From the NCBI RefSeq assembly GCF_014192745.1, contig NZ_JACHYJ010000001.1, forward strand, positions 248,001 to 312,000: DNA of 64,000 bases, given 5' to 3'. The position numbers and the translations under genes were made by a program. The notes under the pieces are model-generated. The model made no database searches, was not told where the DNA came from, and worked only from the letters and a program-made list of their open reading frames with translations. This DNA is from Luteimonas sp. RC10 (GTDB lineage: Bacteria > Pseudomonadota > Gammaproteobacteria > Xanthomonadales > Xanthomonadaceae). The stretch's first letter is position 1, and the number at the start of each line of letters is the position of its first letter. This document shows positions 51,734 to 61,369 of the stretch, piece by piece.

Positions 51734-53434
51734 TCAGTAACCGGCGGCCTGGCCGTCCTTGCGCGATTCGCTGGCGCCGATCCAGCCGCCGTGCGGGTTT
51801 TTCATGATCGCCTGGTAGCCGCCGTAGGGGCCGTGCGAGAAGCGCACCGAATGGCCCTTCATCATCAGCGCGCGCACGGTCTCGTACGAGAAGCCGCTTT
51901 CCAGATCGAGTTCGCCGCCGTCGGTCATCGCGGTGTTCTGGCCGGTCGGCTCGGTCGAGCCATCGTGCTGGATCCGCGGCGCATCGCCGGCTTCCTGCAG
52001 GTTCATGCCGAAGTCGATCATGTTGATCAGGATCTGCACATGGCCTTGCGGTTGCATCGCGCCGCCCATCACGCCGAAGCTCAGCCACGGCTCGCCGTCG
52101 CGGGTCGCGAATGCGGGAATGATCGTGTGGAATGGCCGCTTGCCCGGCGCGTAGCCGTTGGGGTGGTCGGCCTTGAGCACGAACTGCTCGCCGCGGTCCT
52201 GCAGGATGAAGCCCAGCCCCGGCGGCGCCATGCCGCTGCCCATGCCGCGGTAGTTGGACTGGATCAGCGAGACCATCATGCCGTCGGCATCGGCCGTGGT
52301 CAGGTAGATCGTGTCGCCTTCGTCGAGCTGCGCCGGCGTGCCCGGCTGCACCTCGCGCAGCGCGCGGTCCATCGAGATCAGCTGCCCGCGCTCGCGCGCG
52401 TAGTCCTTGGAGATCAGCCGCGCGACCGGCGCAGGGTGGAAGGCCGGGTCGGCGTACCAGCGCGCGCGGTCGGCGAAGGCCAGCTTCTTGGCCTCGGTGA
52501 ACAGGTGCACGTGCTCGGGACTGCCGAAGCCGTAGGACGCCAGGTCGTAGGGCTCGAGCAGGTTGAGGATCTGCAGCGCGGCGATGCCCTGCCCGCTGGG
52601 CGGCAGTTCCCAGACATCGACGCCGCGATAGTTCGTCGACACCGGCTCGACCCAGGTGCCGGTGTGCGCGGCCAGGTCCTCGTACGAGAGGAAGCCGTCA
52701 TTGGCGGCGAAGTAGTCGCCGATCGTGCGCGCGATCTGGCCCTTGTAGAACGCATCGCGGCCGCCTTCGGCGATCGCCTGCAAGGTGTTGGCGAGGTTCG
52801 GATTGCGCCAGGTCTCGCCCTTGCGCGGCGCGCGGCCGTCAATCGTGAACTGCTCGGTGAAGCCCGGCCATTGCGACAGCCGCGGCACCGACCGGTCCCA
52901 GTAGTAGGCGATGACCTCATGCACGGGGTGACCCTCGCGTGCGTAGCGGATCGCCGGCGCGAGATTGTCGGCCATCGCGCGCCGGCCGAAGCGACCATGC
53001 AGCGCGAACCAGCCGTCGACCGCACCGGGCACGGTGACCGGCAACGGGCCGTGCGAGGGGATGTCGGTCAGCCCGCGGCGTGCGAACTCGGCCAGGGTCA
53101 GCGACTGCGGCGAACGGCCGGAGCCGTCGTATCCGTACAGGCGCCGTGTCTTCGGGTCCCAGACGATCGCAAACAGGTCGCCGCCGATACCGTTGCCGGT
53201 CGGCTCCATCAACCCGAGCGCGGCGTTGGCGGCGATCGCGGCATCGACCGCCGAACCGCCGGCGCGCATCGTGTCGAGTGCGATCTGGGTCGCCAGCGGG
53301 TGCGAGGTCGCAGCCATCGCGTGCGGTGCGAGCACTTCGCTGCGGGTCGCGAACGCACGGCCGGTGATGCGGTCGGCGGCGGCGGCGGGCAGCGCGATGG
53401 CCAGGGCGGCGCAGGCGGCCAGGACGAGGCGCAT
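51734..53434 (-). CDS. ggt: Gamma-glutamyltransferase
   Basis: 566 residues with a signal peptide (about 1-20). The heterodimer precursor pattern is present: MEPTGNGIGGDLFAI in the large chain, then GDTIYLTTADADG with Thr375 as the autoprocessing nucleophile at the large/small junction, and MGSGMAPPGLGFIL in the small chain. It is probably periplasmic and cleaves glutathione and other gamma-glutamyl compounds. AAGGAG precedes the ATG. It is preceded upstream by the Tricorn-like protease gene, with 161 bases between. Confidence 0.94.
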   Translation of the reverse strand: MRLVLAACAALAIALPAAAADRITGRAFATRSEVLAPHAMAATSHPLATQIALDTMRAGGSAVDAAIAANAALGLMEPTGNGIGGDLFAIVWDPKTRRLYGYDGSGRSPQSLTLAEFARRGLTDIPSHGPLPVTVPGAVDGWFALHGRFGRRAMADNLAPAIRYAREGHPVHEVIAYYWDRSVPRLSQWPGFTEQFTIDGRAPRKGETWRNPNLANTLQAIAEGGRDAFYKGQIARTIGDYFAANDGFLSYEDLAAHTGTWVEPVSTNYRGVDVWELPPSGQGIAALQILNLLEPYDLASYGFGSPEHVHLFTEAKKLAFADRARWYADPAFHPAPVARLISKDYARERGQLISMDRALREVQPGTPAQLDEGDTIYLTTADADGMMVSLIQSNYRGMGSGMAPPGLGFILQDRGEQFVLKADHPNGYAPGKRPFHTIIPAFATRDGEPWLSFGVMGGAMQPQGHVQILINMIDFGMNLQEAGDAPRIQHDGSTEPTGQNTAMTDGGELDLESGFSYETVRALMMKGHSVRFSHGPYGGYQAIMKNPHGGWIGASESRKDGQAAGY

Positions 53435-53595
53435 GGCGGGTCTCCTTCGGGTGATCGGCGACAGTAACGTATCGCGGCGGCCGCGCGCGCCGCCGTGCAT
53501 CGCAGTCCTCGGCATTGCCTGGACTGCACAGGGTGCGGCTGCGCTGCGCGCGTGCGTCGAGCGCGACAGGCCCTGCGTCGGAAGACGCGGAGCCG

Positions 53596-56500
53596 TTACG
53601 GCGTGGACATCTCCGCGCCCGGCGCAGCATCGACGGCGGGCGGCTGCCCGTCGTCGAAGCGGCCACGGATCGGGAACGGCTGCGGTTGCGGCCGCGGCAC
53701 CGGCGCGTCCTCCAGCCGGCGCAGCAGTTCGCTGATGCCACGGTCGAGCTGCGCATCCTCACCGCGCCACGCTGCGTGTGGCAGGTTGTCGACCGCGATG
53801 TCCGGTTCGACGCCGCGCCCCTCGATCAGCCAACGCCCGTCGCGGTCGAACTGCGCGTTCTGCGCCGCGCGCATCACCCCGCGGTCGACCAGCCGATTGC
53901 TGTCGCTCAGCCACACCCCGGCACCGGCCGTGCGCTGCCCGATCACCGGGCCCAGCCCCAGCGCCTGCACGCCGGCGGAGAAGGTCTCGCCGTCGGAATA
54001 GGTCAGCGCATCGCTCAGCACCACCAGGTGGCCGCGGAAGCTCTGCTGCATGTTCCAGTACGGCGCCGAGCCCGGCGGCGCCCAGAACGCCCAGGCGCGG
54101 CGCAACAGCGTGCCCAGCACCCAGCTGTCGATGTTGCCGCCGCGGTTGCGGCGCACGTCGATGACCAGACCTTCGCGGTCGACGTTGGCGTAGAACTCGC
54201 GCGCGAACGCGGCGATGTCGTTGGCGCCCATCGCGTACAGATGCAGGTAGCCGATGCGGCCGTCGGTCGCCTGCTCGACATGCTCGCGGCGCGATTGCAC
54301 CCAGTCGTCGTAGCGCAGCTGGGCATCGCGCTCCATCGTCACCGGCACCGCGACGGTGCTGCGCGCAGCGCCGTCGCGGCGATAGTCGAGGCGCACCTGC
54401 TGACCGGCCTGGTGCTCGAGGCGCAAGGCGACATCGGCCGGCGTGCGCACCGGCTGGCCGTTGATCGCGGTGATCACGTCGCCCACGCGCAGCCCGGTGC
54501 CGGGCTGCGCCAGCGGCGCGCGCGCATCGGGCAGTTCCGGATCGCTGCGATAGACATGGCGCAGGCGCACGCCGTCGGCGTGGGCCTCGTACACGCCGCC
54601 GAGCGAGGCCGGCACCGGACGCTCAGGGTCCTGGCGGTACTCGCCGCCGCGCACCTGCGAATGCAGCACGCCCAGCTCGGCCACCATCTGCCGCAGCAGG
54701 TCGTCGAGTTCGGTGCGCTCGCCCACGCGCGGCAGCAATGGGCGGTACTTGTTGCCGATCGCCACCCAGTCCTGGCCGCGCAGGCCGGGGTCGAACAGGT
54801 AGTCGCGTTGCATGCGCCAGGCATCGTCGAACATCTGCGCCCATTCGCGCGTCGGCTCCACCGCCAGGCGCCAGTCGCCGATCCGGACCTGGTAGGGCTC
54901 GAGGTCATCGGGCAGCTTGTCGGCGACCGGGACCAGGTACATCGCGCCCGGGCCATCGCGCTCGGCGGTGCGGTAGAACAGCGTCTTGGCATCGGCGGAC
55001 AGGCCGAACTCGGCGACATGCTCGGCGAAGGTCTCGATGTGCGCGCGCTCGGCGCGATAGGCGAGGCTGCGCAACACAGGCGTGGCGTCGGCCTGCGAGG
55101 GCTGATCGAGCACGAACAGCTGCTTGTGACCGGCAGCCAGCGCGCGATAGTTGCCGGCCTCGACCGGCACCTCGTACAGCCGCGACGACAGCCCGGCGGT
55201 GACGATCCGCGGCAACGCGCCGGCCGCGGCCTCTTTCGCGTCCTCGGCCTTCTCGGCCTCGCGCTCGGGGGTGTCGGCATCGATGGCCGGATCGACCGCG
55301 CGCAGTTCGGTCGGCGGCTGGAACGCGAACCGGTTGCCCGGCTGCAGCGCCAGCGCATAGAGACGGGTGCGCCGGTCGAACATCGGCCCCATGTTGCGGT
55401 CGCCCCAGGGCGCGCCCGGGGTCGCCCGGAATTCGCGTTCGGACAGGAAGTACAGCCAACGGCCATCGGCGGTGAACGCAGGCGAATGGCTGTTGTAGCG
55501 GTCGCTGGTCAGCACATGGCGCTGGCCGTCGGCGACGGTGTAGAGCACGATCTGCTCGCGCTGATAGCTGGTATCGGGTCGCACCACGGCCAGCGCGCGG
55601 CTGTCGGGCGCCCACACGACGCCCTCGTACGCACGCACCGGGCTCTGGTCGATGCGGCGGTTCTGTCCGCTGCGCAGGTCCAGCAGCCACAGCGCGCCGC
55701 TGAAATCGCTGTGCGCCAGCCAGCGGCCATCGGGCGACGGCGCCAGGTCGAAGCGCTGGGTCCGGCCGTCGTGCGTCAGGGCCTCACCGGGGCCGCTGCC
55801 ATCGGCGGGAAAGCGCCAGATCTCGTGCTCGCCAGTGGCATCGCCGATGGCGTAGAGCCAGCGCCCGTCGGGGCTGAGGACGGCATTGCGCGCACGGCTG
55901 CCGTCCGGCAACGCCGGCTCGATCCGCCGCAGTGCGCCGGTGCCGGCCAGTGCGACGCGCCCGCGTGCGGTCAGCGCCACACGACTGCCATCGGCCGAGA
56001 CGCGCGCACTGTCGAGAAAGGCCAGCGGCCGGTCCAGCCAGCGCGTGCGTCGCGACGCGGTGTCGGTCGCCAGTGTCAGCGCGAGCACGCGATCGTCGCC
56101 GCTGGCGATGTCGTAGCGGGCGATGTCGGCGCCGCGCTGGTAGACGATGCGCCCATCGCGCAGCTGCGCACCGCGCACCTCGAAATCGCGATGCGCCGTG
56201 AGTTGGCGCGGATCGCCGCCATCGGCATCGAAGGACCACAGATTGGGCACGCCGTCGGCATCGCTGGTGACGTACAGCCGGCCCTGCCACCACATCGGCC
56301 GCGCCAGCGTGCCGACGTGATCGGCGGCCAGGCGTACGGCTTCGGCAGCGCCGGGATCGAAACGCCACAGCTGCCCGCGTGCGCCACCGCGGTACTCGCG
56401 GGCGTTGTCCTGGGTCACGGCCAGGCCGAAGCGGATGAAGTACAGCCGCCCCTGGTCGTCGTACGTCGCCTCGCGCGCATCGGCCAGCGGCAGTTCGCGC

Positions 56501-56967
56501 CGGGCCAGCGTGTCGGGGTGCACCGCATGTAGGGTCCACGACCAGGTCGGCCCCACCCGTTGGTCGGTGGCGTAGAGCACCTCGCCCTGCGGCGTCCAGC
56601 CCTGCACCAGCACGCGCCCGCCCTCGAAGCTCAGGCGCTTGGGCACGCCACCGACCAGCGGCATCACATAGGCCTCGGTGGCGCCGTCGTAATCGGCCGC
56701 ATAGGCCAGCCGGGTGCCGTCGGCGGAGATCGACGGCTGCGTTTCGTTGGCCGGATGGCTGGTCAAGCGCCGGGCCTGGCCACCGTCGATGCCCGACAGC
56801 CACAGATCGCCTTCGGAGGCGAACACCAGATGCGCACCGTGCAGGGCGGGATCGCGGTAATAGCCAGTCACCGCCGACGCCGGCCCGCACAGCAGCAGGC
56901 CGAGCAAGGGCAGCAGGCACCAGGATCGCAGGCGCAGGGCCCGCGCGCGCAGCGACGGTGAAGTCAT
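53596..56967 (-). CDS. Tricorn-type serine protease with beta-propeller
   Basis: 1123 residues with a signal peptide (about 1-32, LLCGPASA). The N-terminal 600 or so hold propeller-like repeats (RRLTSHPANETQPSISADG, LAPSPDGRWLA, SPAFTADGRWLY). A PDZ segment follows near residues 820-900 (GTGLRVGDVITAINGQPV). The S41/Tricorn catalytic part has His769 in VLHSQV and Ser991-Asp992 in YSDGETF, with an R-R-N-R-G-G-N oxyanion region. Tricorn proteases degrade peptides to short fragments; a signal peptide implies an envelope location here. Confidence 0.92.
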   Translation of the reverse strand: MTSPSLRARALRLRSWCLLPLLGLLLCGPASAVTGYYRDPALHGAHLVFASEGDLWLSGIDGGQARRLTSHPANETQPSISADGTRLAYAADYDGATEAYVMPLVGGVPKRLSFEGGRVLVQGWTPQGEVLYATDQRVGPTWSWTLHAVHPDTLARRELPLADAREATYDDQGRLYFIRFGLAVTQDNAREYRGGARGQLWRFDPGAAEAVRLAADHVGTLARPMWWQGRLYVTSDADGVPNLWSFDADGGDPRQLTAHRDFEVRGAQLRDGRIVYQRGADIARYDIASGDDRVLALTLATDTASRRTRWLDRPLAFLDSARVSADGSRVALTARGRVALAGTGALRRIEPALPDGSRARNAVLSPDGRWLYAIGDATGEHEIWRFPADGSGPGEALTHDGRTQRFDLAPSPDGRWLAHSDFSGALWLLDLRSGQNRRIDQSPVRAYEGVVWAPDSRALAVVRPDTSYQREQIVLYTVADGQRHVLTSDRYNSHSPAFTADGRWLYFLSEREFRATPGAPWGDRNMGPMFDRRTRLYALALQPGNRFAFQPPTELRAVDPAIDADTPEREAEKAEDAKEAAAGALPRIVTAGLSSRLYEVPVEAGNYRALAAGHKQLFVLDQPSQADATPVLRSLAYRAERAHIETFAEHVAEFGLSADAKTLFYRTAERDGPGAMYLVPVADKLPDDLEPYQVRIGDWRLAVEPTREWAQMFDDAWRMQRDYLFDPGLRGQDWVAIGNKYRPLLPRVGERTELDDLLRQMVAELGVLHSQVRGGEYRQDPERPVPASLGGVYEAHADGVRLRHVYRSDPELPDARAPLAQPGTGLRVGDVITAINGQPVRTPADVALRLEHQAGQQVRLDYRRDGAARSTVAVPVTMERDAQLRYDDWVQSRREHVEQATDGRIGYLHLYAMGANDIAAFAREFYANVDREGLVIDVRRNRGGNIDSWVLGTLLRRAWAFWAPPGSAPYWNMQQSFRGHLVVLSDALTYSDGETFSAGVQALGLGPVIGQRTAGAGVWLSDSNRLVDRGVMRAAQNAQFDRDGRWLIEGRGVEPDIAVDNLPHAAWRGEDAQLDRGISELLRRLEDAPVPRPQPQPFPIRGRFDDGQPPAVDAAPGAEMSTP

Positions 56968-57241
56968 CAGAAGTCCCCAGACAGACGCGTCGCCACACGG
57001 GCGACCCAGTCCGCGAGCTTAAGCAGCGGGCGACGATCGCGCAGGCGCCGGAAGTCATGCGCAGGTCTGCGCCCATGTGCCCGCCGTCGCATTCTTCGGC
57101 AGACATGCGGGGATCGCCGCGCATCCCCCAGCTCGACAGACACGGCGCGCCCGACGCCGGGAGAGCGGACGCAAGGCAGCCCGACGCAACGGCAGCCGCG
57201 CCCCTCGATGCCCCCGAGCGCCGCGCGTGACGGTCCCGCAC
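56968..57241. other. Intergenic stretch without visible gene
   Basis: No supported gene in the stretch between the Tricorn gene start and the mmsB terminator hairpin. Only short, unconvincing frames and generic G+C-rich sequence are seen; no repeat-family copy is present here. Confidence 0.6.
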
Positions 57242-57274
57242 GGACACCCGCCCGGCGATACCGGGCGGGTGTCC
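57242..57274. terminator. Strong hairpin 3' of mmsB
   Basis: GGACACCCGCCCGG (57242-57255) and CCGGGCGGGTGTCC (57261-57274) form a perfect 14-bp stem with loop CGATA, 3 bases beyond the mmsB stop. No T-run follows on the minus strand. It is the best terminator-like structure of the window and probably ends the valine operon. Confidence 0.65.
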
Positions 57275-57277
57275 AGA

Positions 57278-58165
57278 TCAGCGCCGCTGCAGCAGCGTCA
57301 CCACGCTCGAGAAATCCAGCCCGCCGTTACCGGCCTGGCTGTTCATCGCGTACAGGTTGCGCGCCAGCTCGCCCAGCGGCACCGCCGCGCCCGTGCCCAT
57401 CGCAGCCTCCGCGGCCAGCCCCAGATCCTTGAGCATCAGGTCGTTGCCGAAGCCGCCGGTGTAGCCGCGCGATGCCGGTGCGTTCTCGAGCACGCCGGGC
57501 CACGGATTGCAGACCTCGGTCGCCCAGCTGCGGCTGGTGCTGACCGCCATCATCTGCGACAGCACCTTCGGGTCCAGGCCATGCGCGGCACCGAGCGCGA
57601 TCGCCTCGCCGGTCGCGGCCATGATCACGCCCAGCGCCATGTTGTTGCACAGCTTGGCGACCTGGCCGGCACCGGCCTCGCCCATGTGGAAGATGTTCTT
57701 GCCCATCGCCTCGAGCACGGGGCGGGCACGCTCAAGCGCGTCCGCACTGCCGCCGACGATGAAGGTCAGCGTGCCGGCCTGGGCGCCGGCGGTGCCGCCG
57801 GAGACCGGCGCGTCGATCATCTGCAGACCGCGTGCCTGGGCCGCGGCGGCGACCTTCTGCGCCGAAGCCGGCGCGATCGTGCTGCAGTCGATCACCAGCG
57901 CACCTGCGGGCAGCGTTGCCATCAGGCCGTCGTCGCCCAGGTACAGGCCTTCGACGTGGCGGCTGGCCGGCAACATCGAGATCACGACCTCCGCCTCGAC
58001 CACCGCATCGGCGGCGCTGGCGGCGGCGGTCGCGCCGGCCTGCACGACCGGGGCGATCGCGTCGGTATTGAGGTCGAAGGCGCGCACGGCGTGGCCGGCC
58101 TTGGCGAGGTTGGCGGCCATCGGCCCGCCCATATTGCCCAGTCCGATGAAAGCGATGCGAGTCAT
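57278..58165 (-). CDS. mmsB: 3-hydroxyisobutyrate dehydrogenase
   Basis: 295 residues. The Rossmann start is IAFIGLGNMGGPMAANL. DCSTIAPASAQ, DAPVSGGTAGAQAGTLTFIVGG (substrate site) and GQVAKLCNNMALG with the catalytic Lys follow in the family order. It oxidises 3-hydroxyisobutyrate to methylmalonate semialdehyde in valine breakdown. The gene is 52 bases behind the HIBYL-CoA hydrolase gene and is the last of the five-gene operon. Confidence 0.95.
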   Translation of the reverse strand: MTRIAFIGLGNMGGPMAANLAKAGHAVRAFDLNTDAIAPVVQAGATAAASAADAVVEAEVVISMLPASRHVEGLYLGDDGLMATLPAGALVIDCSTIAPASAQKVAAAAQARGLQMIDAPVSGGTAGAQAGTLTFIVGGSADALERARPVLEAMGKNIFHMGEAGAGQVAKLCNNMALGVIMAATGEAIALGAAHGLDPKVLSQMMAVSTSRSWATEVCNPWPGVLENAPASRGYTGGFGNDLMLKDLGLAAEAAMGTGAAVPLGELARNLYAMNSQAGNGGLDFSSVVTLLQRR

Positions 58166-58217
58166 GTGGTTCTCCAGGTGATACGGATGGGGCGTGCGGT
58201 CTTCGACGGCCGACACA

Positions 58218-59378
58218 TCACGCGGCGCGCGGCGCGGCCAGGTCGGCCAGCGGATGCGCGCCGCCCGGCCAGTCGGGTGCGACGAGGAAGGTCTGCGCCC
58301 AGGCCGGTGTCGCGGCGGCCAGTGTCGCCGGTTCCCAACGCGGGTTGCGGTCCTTGTCGATCAGCAGCGCACGGATGCCTTCGGCGAAGTCGCCATGCGC
58401 GGCGCAATGCAGCGCGGCGACGTACTCCATGCGGAACACCTCGGCCAGCGACAGCTCGGCGGCGCGACGCTGCAGTTCGAAGCCCAGTCGTGCCGATCCG
58501 GGCGCGCCTGCGGCGAGCGTCTTCTGCGCCGCGGTGAGCCAGGCGTCGTCGCCAGCCTCGAGTGCGGCGATCGCCTCGACGATGTCCTCCAGCCGCGCGT
58601 GGGCGCAGACCGCCGCCACGGTCTGCGCGTGCCGCTGCAGCGGGCCGGCCTCGACCGGGGCGACGAAGCGCTGCAGCAGCGCATCCAGCCGCGCGTGGTT
58701 GTCGCGATCGTCGCGCGCCCAGATCTCGGCGGCGATGGCGTCGTACACCGCCTCGCGATCGGCCTCGGCCAGATGCACGTCGGCCAACTGCGCGTGGATC
58801 GCATCGCTCGGCCCCAGCAGTGCGCCGGTCAGCGCGAGGAACACGCCGGCGCGGTCGGGCACACGGGCCAGCAGCCAGCTGCCGCCCACGTCCGGGAACA
58901 GGCCCACGGTGATTTCCGGGAACGCCAGCTTTGAACGCTCGGTCACCACGCGGTGGCTGGCGCCGGCCATCAGCCCGATGCCGCCGCCCATGACGATGCC
59001 GTGGCCCCAGACCAGCACCGGCTTGGGATAGGTATGGATGCGGTGATCGAGGCGGTACTCGACCTCGAAGAACTCGGCGGCGTAGGCGTTGTCGCGCACG
59101 TCGGTGGCGCCCGCTGCGCGATAGGCGGTCATGCTCTCGTACAGCGCATGCAGGTCGCCGCCGGCGCAGAACGCTTTTTCGCCGGCGCCCTGCAGCACGA
59201 CCAGGGCGATCGCCTCGTCCTTCGCCCAGGCCACCAGTTGCGCATCGAGCAGCCGCGCCATCTCCAGCGACAGGCCATTGAGGGTCTTGGGCCGGTTGAG
59301 CGTGGCGATGCCCACGCGGCGGCCGCCAGCGGCGGCGCGCTCTTCGAACAGCACCGCAGCGGGATCGGCCGCGCTCAT
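58218..59378 (-). CDS. 3-hydroxyisobutyryl-CoA hydrolase (enoyl-CoA hydratase fold)
   Basis: 386 residues, longer than simple hydratases (about 260) and matching HIBCH. LNRPKTLNGLSLEM, KAFCAGGDLHALYE (oxyanion region) and GIVMGGGIGLMAGASHRVVTE are typical, as are FPEITVGLFPDVGGSW and the catalytic-region Glu/Asp in it. It releases free 3-hydroxyisobutyrate from its CoA ester. It overlaps the upstream hydratase gene by four bases (59375-59378). Confidence 0.92.
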   Translation of the reverse strand: MSAADPAAVLFEERAAAGGRRVGIATLNRPKTLNGLSLEMARLLDAQLVAWAKDEAIALVVLQGAGEKAFCAGGDLHALYESMTAYRAAGATDVRDNAYAAEFFEVEYRLDHRIHTYPKPVLVWGHGIVMGGGIGLMAGASHRVVTERSKLAFPEITVGLFPDVGGSWLLARVPDRAGVFLALTGALLGPSDAIHAQLADVHLAEADREAVYDAIAAEIWARDDRDNHARLDALLQRFVAPVEAGPLQRHAQTVAAVCAHARLEDIVEAIAALEAGDDAWLTAAQKTLAAGAPGSARLGFELQRRAAELSLAEVFRMEYVAALHCAAHGDFAEGIRALLIDKDRNPRWEPATLAAATPAWAQTFLVAPDWPGGAHPLADLAAPRAA

Positions 59379-60184
59379 GCGTTGGTCCACACGGGACTGC
59401 GCTTTTCCAGGAATGCGGCGACGCCTTCCTTCTGGTCGGCGGTGTCGAACAGGTCGACGAACAGCTCACGCTCGGCGATCAGGCCGGCGACCGCCGGCTG
59501 GCTGCGCGTGGTCTGCACCAGCCGCTTGCACGCCGCGACGCTGGTCGGCGATTGCTTGGCGGCCTTGGCCGCCCAGTCCAGCGCGCGCGCCTTCGCTTCG
59601 CCGCGCTCCACGACCTCCTCGACCACACCGATGCGCAGCGCGGTCGCCGCGTCGATGCGCTCGCCAAGCAGGATCATGCGCTTGGCCCAACCCTCGCCGG
59701 CCAGGCGGGTGAGGTTCTGCGTGCCGCCCGCGCACGGCAACAGACCCACCGTCGCTTCGGGCAGCGCGAGCTGCGCGTGCGCCTCGGCGATGCGCAGGTC
59801 GCAGGCCAGCGCGCACTCGAGCCCGCCGCCCATCGCATAGCCGTTGATCGCGGCGATCGATACGCCGCGGAACGCGCTCAACGCCTCGAAGGCCTCGCCG
59901 AAGCGACGCGCGGCCTCGCGCGCAGCGGCCTTGTCGCCCGACGCGAACTGCTTGAGATCGGCGCCGGCCGAGAAGAACTTCTCGCCCTCGCCGGTGATCA
60001 CCAGCGCATAGATGTCGCGGTCGCCATCGAGCGCGGCGACCAGGTCGCGCAGTGCCGCCAGGCTGTGCACGGTCCAGGTGTTGGCGGGCGGATTGCGCAG
60101 CGTGACGATCGCGGTATGGCCGTCGATCGTAAGCCCCAGCCCGGTCCAGTCGCGCGTGCGGTAGTCGTGGGCGGTTTGGCTCAT
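59375..60184 (-). CDS. Enoyl-CoA hydratase (valine pathway)
   Basis: 269 residues. The crotonase motifs are FFSAGADLKQFASG and AAINGYAMGGGLECALACDLRIAE, with LPEATVGLLPCAGGTQNL carrying the second catalytic Glu. It would hydrate methacrylyl-CoA in this operon (inferred from context). It overlaps the acyl-CoA dehydrogenase gene by four bases. Confidence 0.92.
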   Translation of the reverse strand: MSQTAHDYRTRDWTGLGLTIDGHTAIVTLRNPPANTWTVHSLAALRDLVAALDGDRDIYALVITGEGEKFFSAGADLKQFASGDKAAAREAARRFGEAFEALSAFRGVSIAAINGYAMGGGLECALACDLRIAEAHAQLALPEATVGLLPCAGGTQNLTRLAGEGWAKRMILLGERIDAATALRIGVVEEVVERGEAKARALDWAAKAAKQSPTSVAACKRLVQTTRSQPAVAGLIAERELFVDLFDTADQKEGVAAFLEKRSPVWTNA

Positions 60185-61368
60185 CGCAGGTCCTCCTCGG
60201 TGTTGAGCAGATGGCGCGCGACGATCACGCGCATGATCTCGTTGGTGCCTTCCAGGATCTGGTGCACGCGGCTGTCGCGCAACAGGCGCTCGACCGGATA
60301 CTCGCGGATGTAGCCGTAGCCACCGTGCAACTGCAGCGCATCGTTGCACACGGCAAAGCCGGCATCGGTCGCGAAGCGCTTGGCCATCGCGCACCACACC
60401 GTGGCATCGCCGCTGCCGGCATCGAGCTTGCGCGCGGCGGTGTGCACCATCTGCCGTGCGGCGACGAGCTGCGTGGCCATGTCGGCGAGCTTGAACTGCA
60501 ACGCCTGGAACTCGCCGATCGCCTTGCCGAACTGCTTGCGCTCGCGCAGGTAACCGCGCGCAGCGTCGAGCGCGCCCTGGGCGGCGCCCAGCGAGCAGGC
60601 GGCGATGTTGATGCGGCCGCCGTCGAGGCCCTTCATCGCGATCTTGAAGCCTTCGCCCTCCGCGCCGAGCAGATGATCGGCCGGCACGCGCACGCCGGTG
60701 AAGCTGATCGTGCGGGTGGGCTGGCTGTTCCAGCCCATCTTCTCTTCCTTCTTGCCGTACTCGATGCCCGGCAGGTCGGCCGGCACTGCGAACGCGCTGA
60801 TCCCGCGCGCGCCCTCGCCGCCGGTGCGGGCCATGACGATCAGCATGTCGGTGGCACCGGCGCCGGAGATGAAGGCCTTGCTGCCGTCGATGACGTAGTC
60901 GTCGCCGTCACGTACCGCACGGGTCTTGAGCGAAGCGGCATCGGAGCCGGCGCCGGGCTCGGTCAGGCAGTAGGAACCGAGCTTGTCGCCGCTGGCCATC
61001 GCCGCGGCCCACTGCTCACGCACGCGCGAGCCGGCCCAGGACGCGAGCATCCAGGTCGCCATGTTGTGGATGCTGATGTAGGCCGCGGTCGAGGGATCGG
61101 CCGCTGCCAGTTCCTCGAAGATCAGCGCTGCGTCCAGCCGCGACAGCCCGATGCCGCCGGCGTCCTCGGGCGTGTAGATGCCGCAGAAGCCGAGCGCACC
61201 GGCGCCGGCGATCACCTCGCGCGGGAAGATGCCCTCCGCATCCCAGTGCGCGGCCTGCGGCGCGAGTTGCGCGGCGGCGAAATCGCGCGCGGCCTCGCGG
61301 AACGCGGTCTGCTCTTCGGTCAGGCCGAAATCGGCAGCAGTGGCGGTCGTGGCGTCGATCGTGCTCAT
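60181..61368 (-). CDS. Acyl-CoA dehydrogenase, probably isobutyryl-CoA-specific
   Basis: 395 residues. FAD-binding and core motifs are clear: YCLTEPGAGSDAASLKTRA, GARGISAFAVPADLPG and the C-terminal LQLHGGYGYIREYPVERLLRDSR. The catalytic Glu is in LEGTNEIM near residue 375. In this operon it would oxidise isobutyryl-CoA to methacrylyl-CoA; related enzymes accept 2-methylbutyryl-CoA. It starts one base after the mmsA stop. Confidence 0.93.
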   Translation of the reverse strand: MSTIDATTATAADFGLTEEQTAFREAARDFAAAQLAPQAAHWDAEGIFPREVIAGAGALGFCGIYTPEDAGGIGLSRLDAALIFEELAAADPSTAAYISIHNMATWMLASWAGSRVREQWAAAMASGDKLGSYCLTEPGAGSDAASLKTRAVRDGDDYVIDGSKAFISGAGATDMLIVMARTGGEGARGISAFAVPADLPGIEYGKKEEKMGWNSQPTRTISFTGVRVPADHLLGAEGEGFKIAMKGLDGGRINIAACSLGAAQGALDAARGYLRERKQFGKAIGEFQALQFKLADMATQLVAARQMVHTAARKLDAGSGDATVWCAMAKRFATDAGFAVCNDALQLHGGYGYIREYPVERLLRDSRVHQILEGTNEIMRVIVARHLLNTEEDLR

Positions 61369-61369
61369 G

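Noticed and set aside
53515..56532. A long open frame opposite the Tricorn-type protease gene
   Set aside because: The protease frame has a signal peptide and catalytic motifs; the opposite one has none and is a G+C artefact.
57242..57274. The 14-bp hairpin considered as a riboswitch or attenuator
   Set aside because: It lies 3' of mmsB, outside any leader, so a terminator or mRNA end is the simpler reading.
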